A stretch of 64,000 bases of DNA from Chitinophaga niabensis (lineage in GTDB: Bacteria > Bacteroidota > Bacteroidia > Chitinophagales > Chitinophagaceae): NCBI RefSeq assembly GCF_039545795.1, contig NZ_CP154260.1:191001-255000 (forward strand), read 5' to 3'. This document shows, one piece after another, positions 62,236-64,000 of the stretch. How positions within the stretch are numbered: the first letter of the stretch is position 1; each line of letters starts with the position of its first letter. Made by a program: the position numbers and the translations under genes. The notes beneath the pieces are model-generated. The model saw nothing but the letters and a program-made list of their open reading frames with translations, made no database searches and was not told where the DNA came from.

Positions 62236-63285
62236 ATGAAATTATCACAATTCAAGTTCGATCTTCCTTTAAACCTGATCGCACAGCATCCCACCAAGAC
62301 AAGAGACGAGAGCCGCCTGATGGTTGTTAACCGTGCAACCGGCAAAATTGAGCACAAAGTTTTCAAGGACGTACTCGGGTATTTCAACGACAAAGATGTA
62401 ATGGTAGTGAACAATACGAAAGTATTCCCTGCCAGGCTCTATGGCCGTAAAGAAAAGACCGGTGCTAAAATTGAAGTGTTCCTGCTCCGTGAACTGAACA
62501 AACTGAACCGTTTGTGGGATGTGATCGTGGATCCCGCCCGTAAGATCAGGGTAGGTAACAAACTCTATTTTGGAGATGATGAGAGCCTGGTTGCAGAAGT
62601 GATCGACAACACTACTTCCCGTGGCCGTACCATCCGCTTCCTCTTTGAAGGAAACGATGAAGAGTTCAAAGCCGTTCTGGACAGCTTGGGTGAAACACCA
62701 TTGCCAAAGTACATCAAACGCAAACCCGAAGATGACGATAAAGAGCGTTATCAGACTGTTTACGCTAAGTATGAAGGAGCTGTTGCTGCACCAACTGCTG
62801 GTTTGCACTTCAGCCGTGAGCTGATCAAACGCCTGGAGATCAAAGGTGTTAAATTTGCAGAAGTAACCCTGCACACCGGTTTGGGTACATTCCGCCCCAT
62901 TGAGGTAGAGGACCTGAGCAAGCATAAAATGGATGCGGAATATTTCCACATAGATGAATATGCCGTGAAGATCGTGAACAAAGCAAAAGAAGAGAACCGC
63001 AAGATCTGCGCCATTGGTACCACTACCGTTAGAGCAGTAGAATCTTCCGTAACAGCACAGAATCATCTGAAAGCTGCAGAAGGCTGGACGAATACCTTCA
63101 TCCATCCTCCTTACGATTTTTCTATTCCCAATGCACTGGTAACCAACTTCCACCTGCCAAAAACAAGTCTCCTGATCATGGTTTGCGCCTTTGCCGGTTA
63201 TGACCTGGTAATGGAAGCTTATCAACAGGCTATTAAAGAGAAGTACCGCTTTTTCAGCTATGGTGATGCTATGCTGATCATCTGA
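62236..63285 (+). CDS. queA: S-adenosylmethionine:tRNA ribosyltransferase-isomerase QueA
   Basis: The product has 349 residues. [16 protein letters not shown] and [11 protein letters not shown] are the N-terminal hallmarks, [13 protein letters not shown] the SAM-binding segment, [11 protein letters not shown] the next conserved block, and [17 protein letters not shown] the C-terminal one. It adds the epoxycyclopentane ring to preQ1 in tRNA wobble position 34 in queuosine synthesis. The ATG at 62236 is used, since the promoter lies in the upstream extension of the frame. Confidence 0.97.
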   Translation: MKLSQFKFDLPLNLIAQHPTKTRDESRLMVVNRATGKIEHKVFKDVLGYFNDKDVMVVNNTKVFPARLYGRKEKTGAKIEVFLLRELNKLNRLWDVIVDPARKIRVGNKLYFGDDESLVAEVIDNTTSRGRTIRFLFEGNDEEFKAVLDSLGETPLPKYIKRKPEDDDKERYQTVYAKYEGAVAAPTAGLHFSRELIKRLEIKGVKFAEVTLHTGLGTFRPIEVEDLSKHKMDAEYFHIDEYAVKIVNKAKEENRKICAIGTTTVRAVESSVTAQNHLKAAEGWTNTFIHPPYDFSIPNALVTNFHLPKTSLLIMVCAFAGYDLVMEAYQQAIKEKYRFFSYGDAMLII

Positions 63286-63306
63286 TCTGCATCGCCAAGG
63301 ATATTT

Positions 63307-63347
63307 GAAAAGGCAAATAGCTCGCTGCTGTTTGCCTTTTCTTTTTT
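63307..63347 (+). terminator. Terminator after queA
   Basis: GAAAAGGCAAA and TTTGCCTTTTC pair, with the stem continuing through AGC-GCT to a five-base loop, followed by six T. Confidence 0.92.
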
Positions 63348-63362
63348 AAATTCCATTCTGTA

Positions 63363-64000
63363 ATGTCGTCTCGTAGCAAAATTGCCATAATAGTGGCCGG
63401 AGGTTCCGGTCAACGGATGGGCAGCACTGTGCCCAAACAATTCCTGGAATTGGCCGGTAAACCCGTATTGTATCATACCATCGCCGCATTTCTGGCAGCC
63501 TATGAGGATATGCATATCATCCTCGTTTTACCGGAAGCCCATAAAGCCAGTGTAGCAGCAGTGCTCACTGCATTTGACAAGCCGCCTTCCGTTACTTTGG
63601 TGGATGGAGGAGAAACCCGCTTCCACTCTGTACTGAATGGCCTGAAGCTGATAAAACAGGATGCTGTGATCTTTGTGCATGATGGAGTGAGACCATTGGT
63701 AAGCCCTGCGTTGATCCGTACCTGTTATGAACAGGCCTTAGCTAAAGGCAGCGCTATTCCGGCCATTGCACTGAAAGATAGTATCCGCGAAGTAGATGAT
63801 GAAGGCAATATGGCGGCAGACAGGACCCGTTTCAGGATCATTCAAACACCACAGACCTTTTTATCAGAAATATTATTACCCGCATTCGATCAACCCTACG
63901 ATCCGTTGTTTACAGACGAAGCCACAGTTGTGGAACGATTTGGAGAAGAAGTGAACCTGGTAGAAGGAGAGGAACAGAACATCAAGATCACAAAGCCACA
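63363..64000 (+). CDS. ispD: 2-C-methyl-D-erythritol 4-phosphate cytidylyltransferase (3' truncated by the window)
   Basis: The frame starts with ATG at 63363 and stays open to the window end, giving 212 codons of about 225-230. It shows the nucleotide-binding start AIIVAGGSGQRMG, then PKQFLELAGKPVL, IILVLPEAH, FVHDGVRPLVS with the metal-binding Asp, and RFRIIQTPQTF. It makes CDP-methylerythritol in the non-mevalonate isoprenoid pathway. It lies 15 bases after the queA terminator. Confidence 0.95.
   Translation, partial: MSSRSKIAIIVAGGSGQRMGSTVPKQFLELAGKPVLYHTIAAFLAAYEDMHIILVLPEAHKASVAAVLTAFDKPPSVTLVDGGETRFHSVLNGLKLIKQDAVIFVHDGVRPLVSPALIRTCYEQALAKGSAIPAIALKDSIREVDDEGNMAADRTRFRIIQTPQTFLSEILLPAFDQPYDPLFTDEATVVERFGEEVNLVEGEEQNIKITKP

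Noticed and set aside
62269..63225. Minus-strand frame of 318 codons opposite queA
   Set aside because: queA is complete with all motifs; the antisense product has no known domain and an unusual Cys/Phe-rich composition.

Overview
The window reads as chromosomal DNA of a Bacteroidota bacterium, most likely of the family Chitinophagaceae and resembling Chitinophaga. The evidence is a SusC/SusD pair controlled by an ECF sigma factor and a FecR anti-sigma factor, type IX secretion (T9SS) cargo with PKD repeats and gliding-type C-terminal domains, PorP/SprF proteins, and many promoters carrying the Bacteroidota box TAnnTTTG. The genus is inferred, not proven. I see no tRNA, rRNA, CRISPR array, insertion sequence or prophage, and no gene-free stretch longer than 300 bases.

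Layout. 1-2436: the 3' end of a PKD/T9SS adhesin, its PorP/SprF partner and a small outer-membrane barrel. 2460-7143: an FAD oxidoreductase behind a palindromic operator-like site, a LOG-family protein, an O-methyltransferase, a LysM glucosaminidase and hpt. 7217-11318: a VWA/YfbK-type protein, convergent with a sodium:solute symporter and an RlmK-like methyltransferase. 11334-21839 (minus): one regulated uptake locus of ECF sigma, FecR, SusC, SusD and three consecutive TlpA/DUF4369 thioredoxin-like proteins, closed by a strong terminator. 21908-25085: dnaJ, grpE and a divergent RlmI-like methyltransferase. 25184-34640 (minus): a stand-alone T9SS type A sorting domain, a PorP/SprF protein and two very large PKD proteins. 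34863-37823: a TPMT-family methyltransferase next to a periplasmic rhodanese-thioredoxin, then an M32 carboxypeptidase. 37879-45011: Nif3, a zinc-ribbon coiled-coil protein, a TPR protein, recN, fabI, a DUF2795 protein and lolD.

45015-53084: a nucleotide-sugar cluster on the minus strand (rfbD, rfbC, rfbB, UDP-xylose synthase, UDP-glucose dehydrogenase, a sugar aminotransferase), divergent from waaA, which faces a proline-rich hypothetical gene. Together these feed surface glycan and lipopolysaccharide assembly; rfbA is not in the window. 53183-64000: thymidine kinase, a GtrA protein, a biotin carboxylase, ccmB-ccmC-ccmD, a glutamate-type dehydrogenase, an HsdR-N domain protein, an AMP nucleosidase overlapping a fused two-ATPase ABC protein, queA and the 5' part of ispD.

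The most notable items are the SusCD plus triple-TlpA locus, the two PKD/SprF secretion modules (one with a nearby sorting domain that has no cargo), the perfect palindrome before the FAD oxidoreductase, 11-bp tandem repeats in two convergent or terminator-proximal gaps, and several promoters so close to the start codon that leaderless mRNAs are likely.
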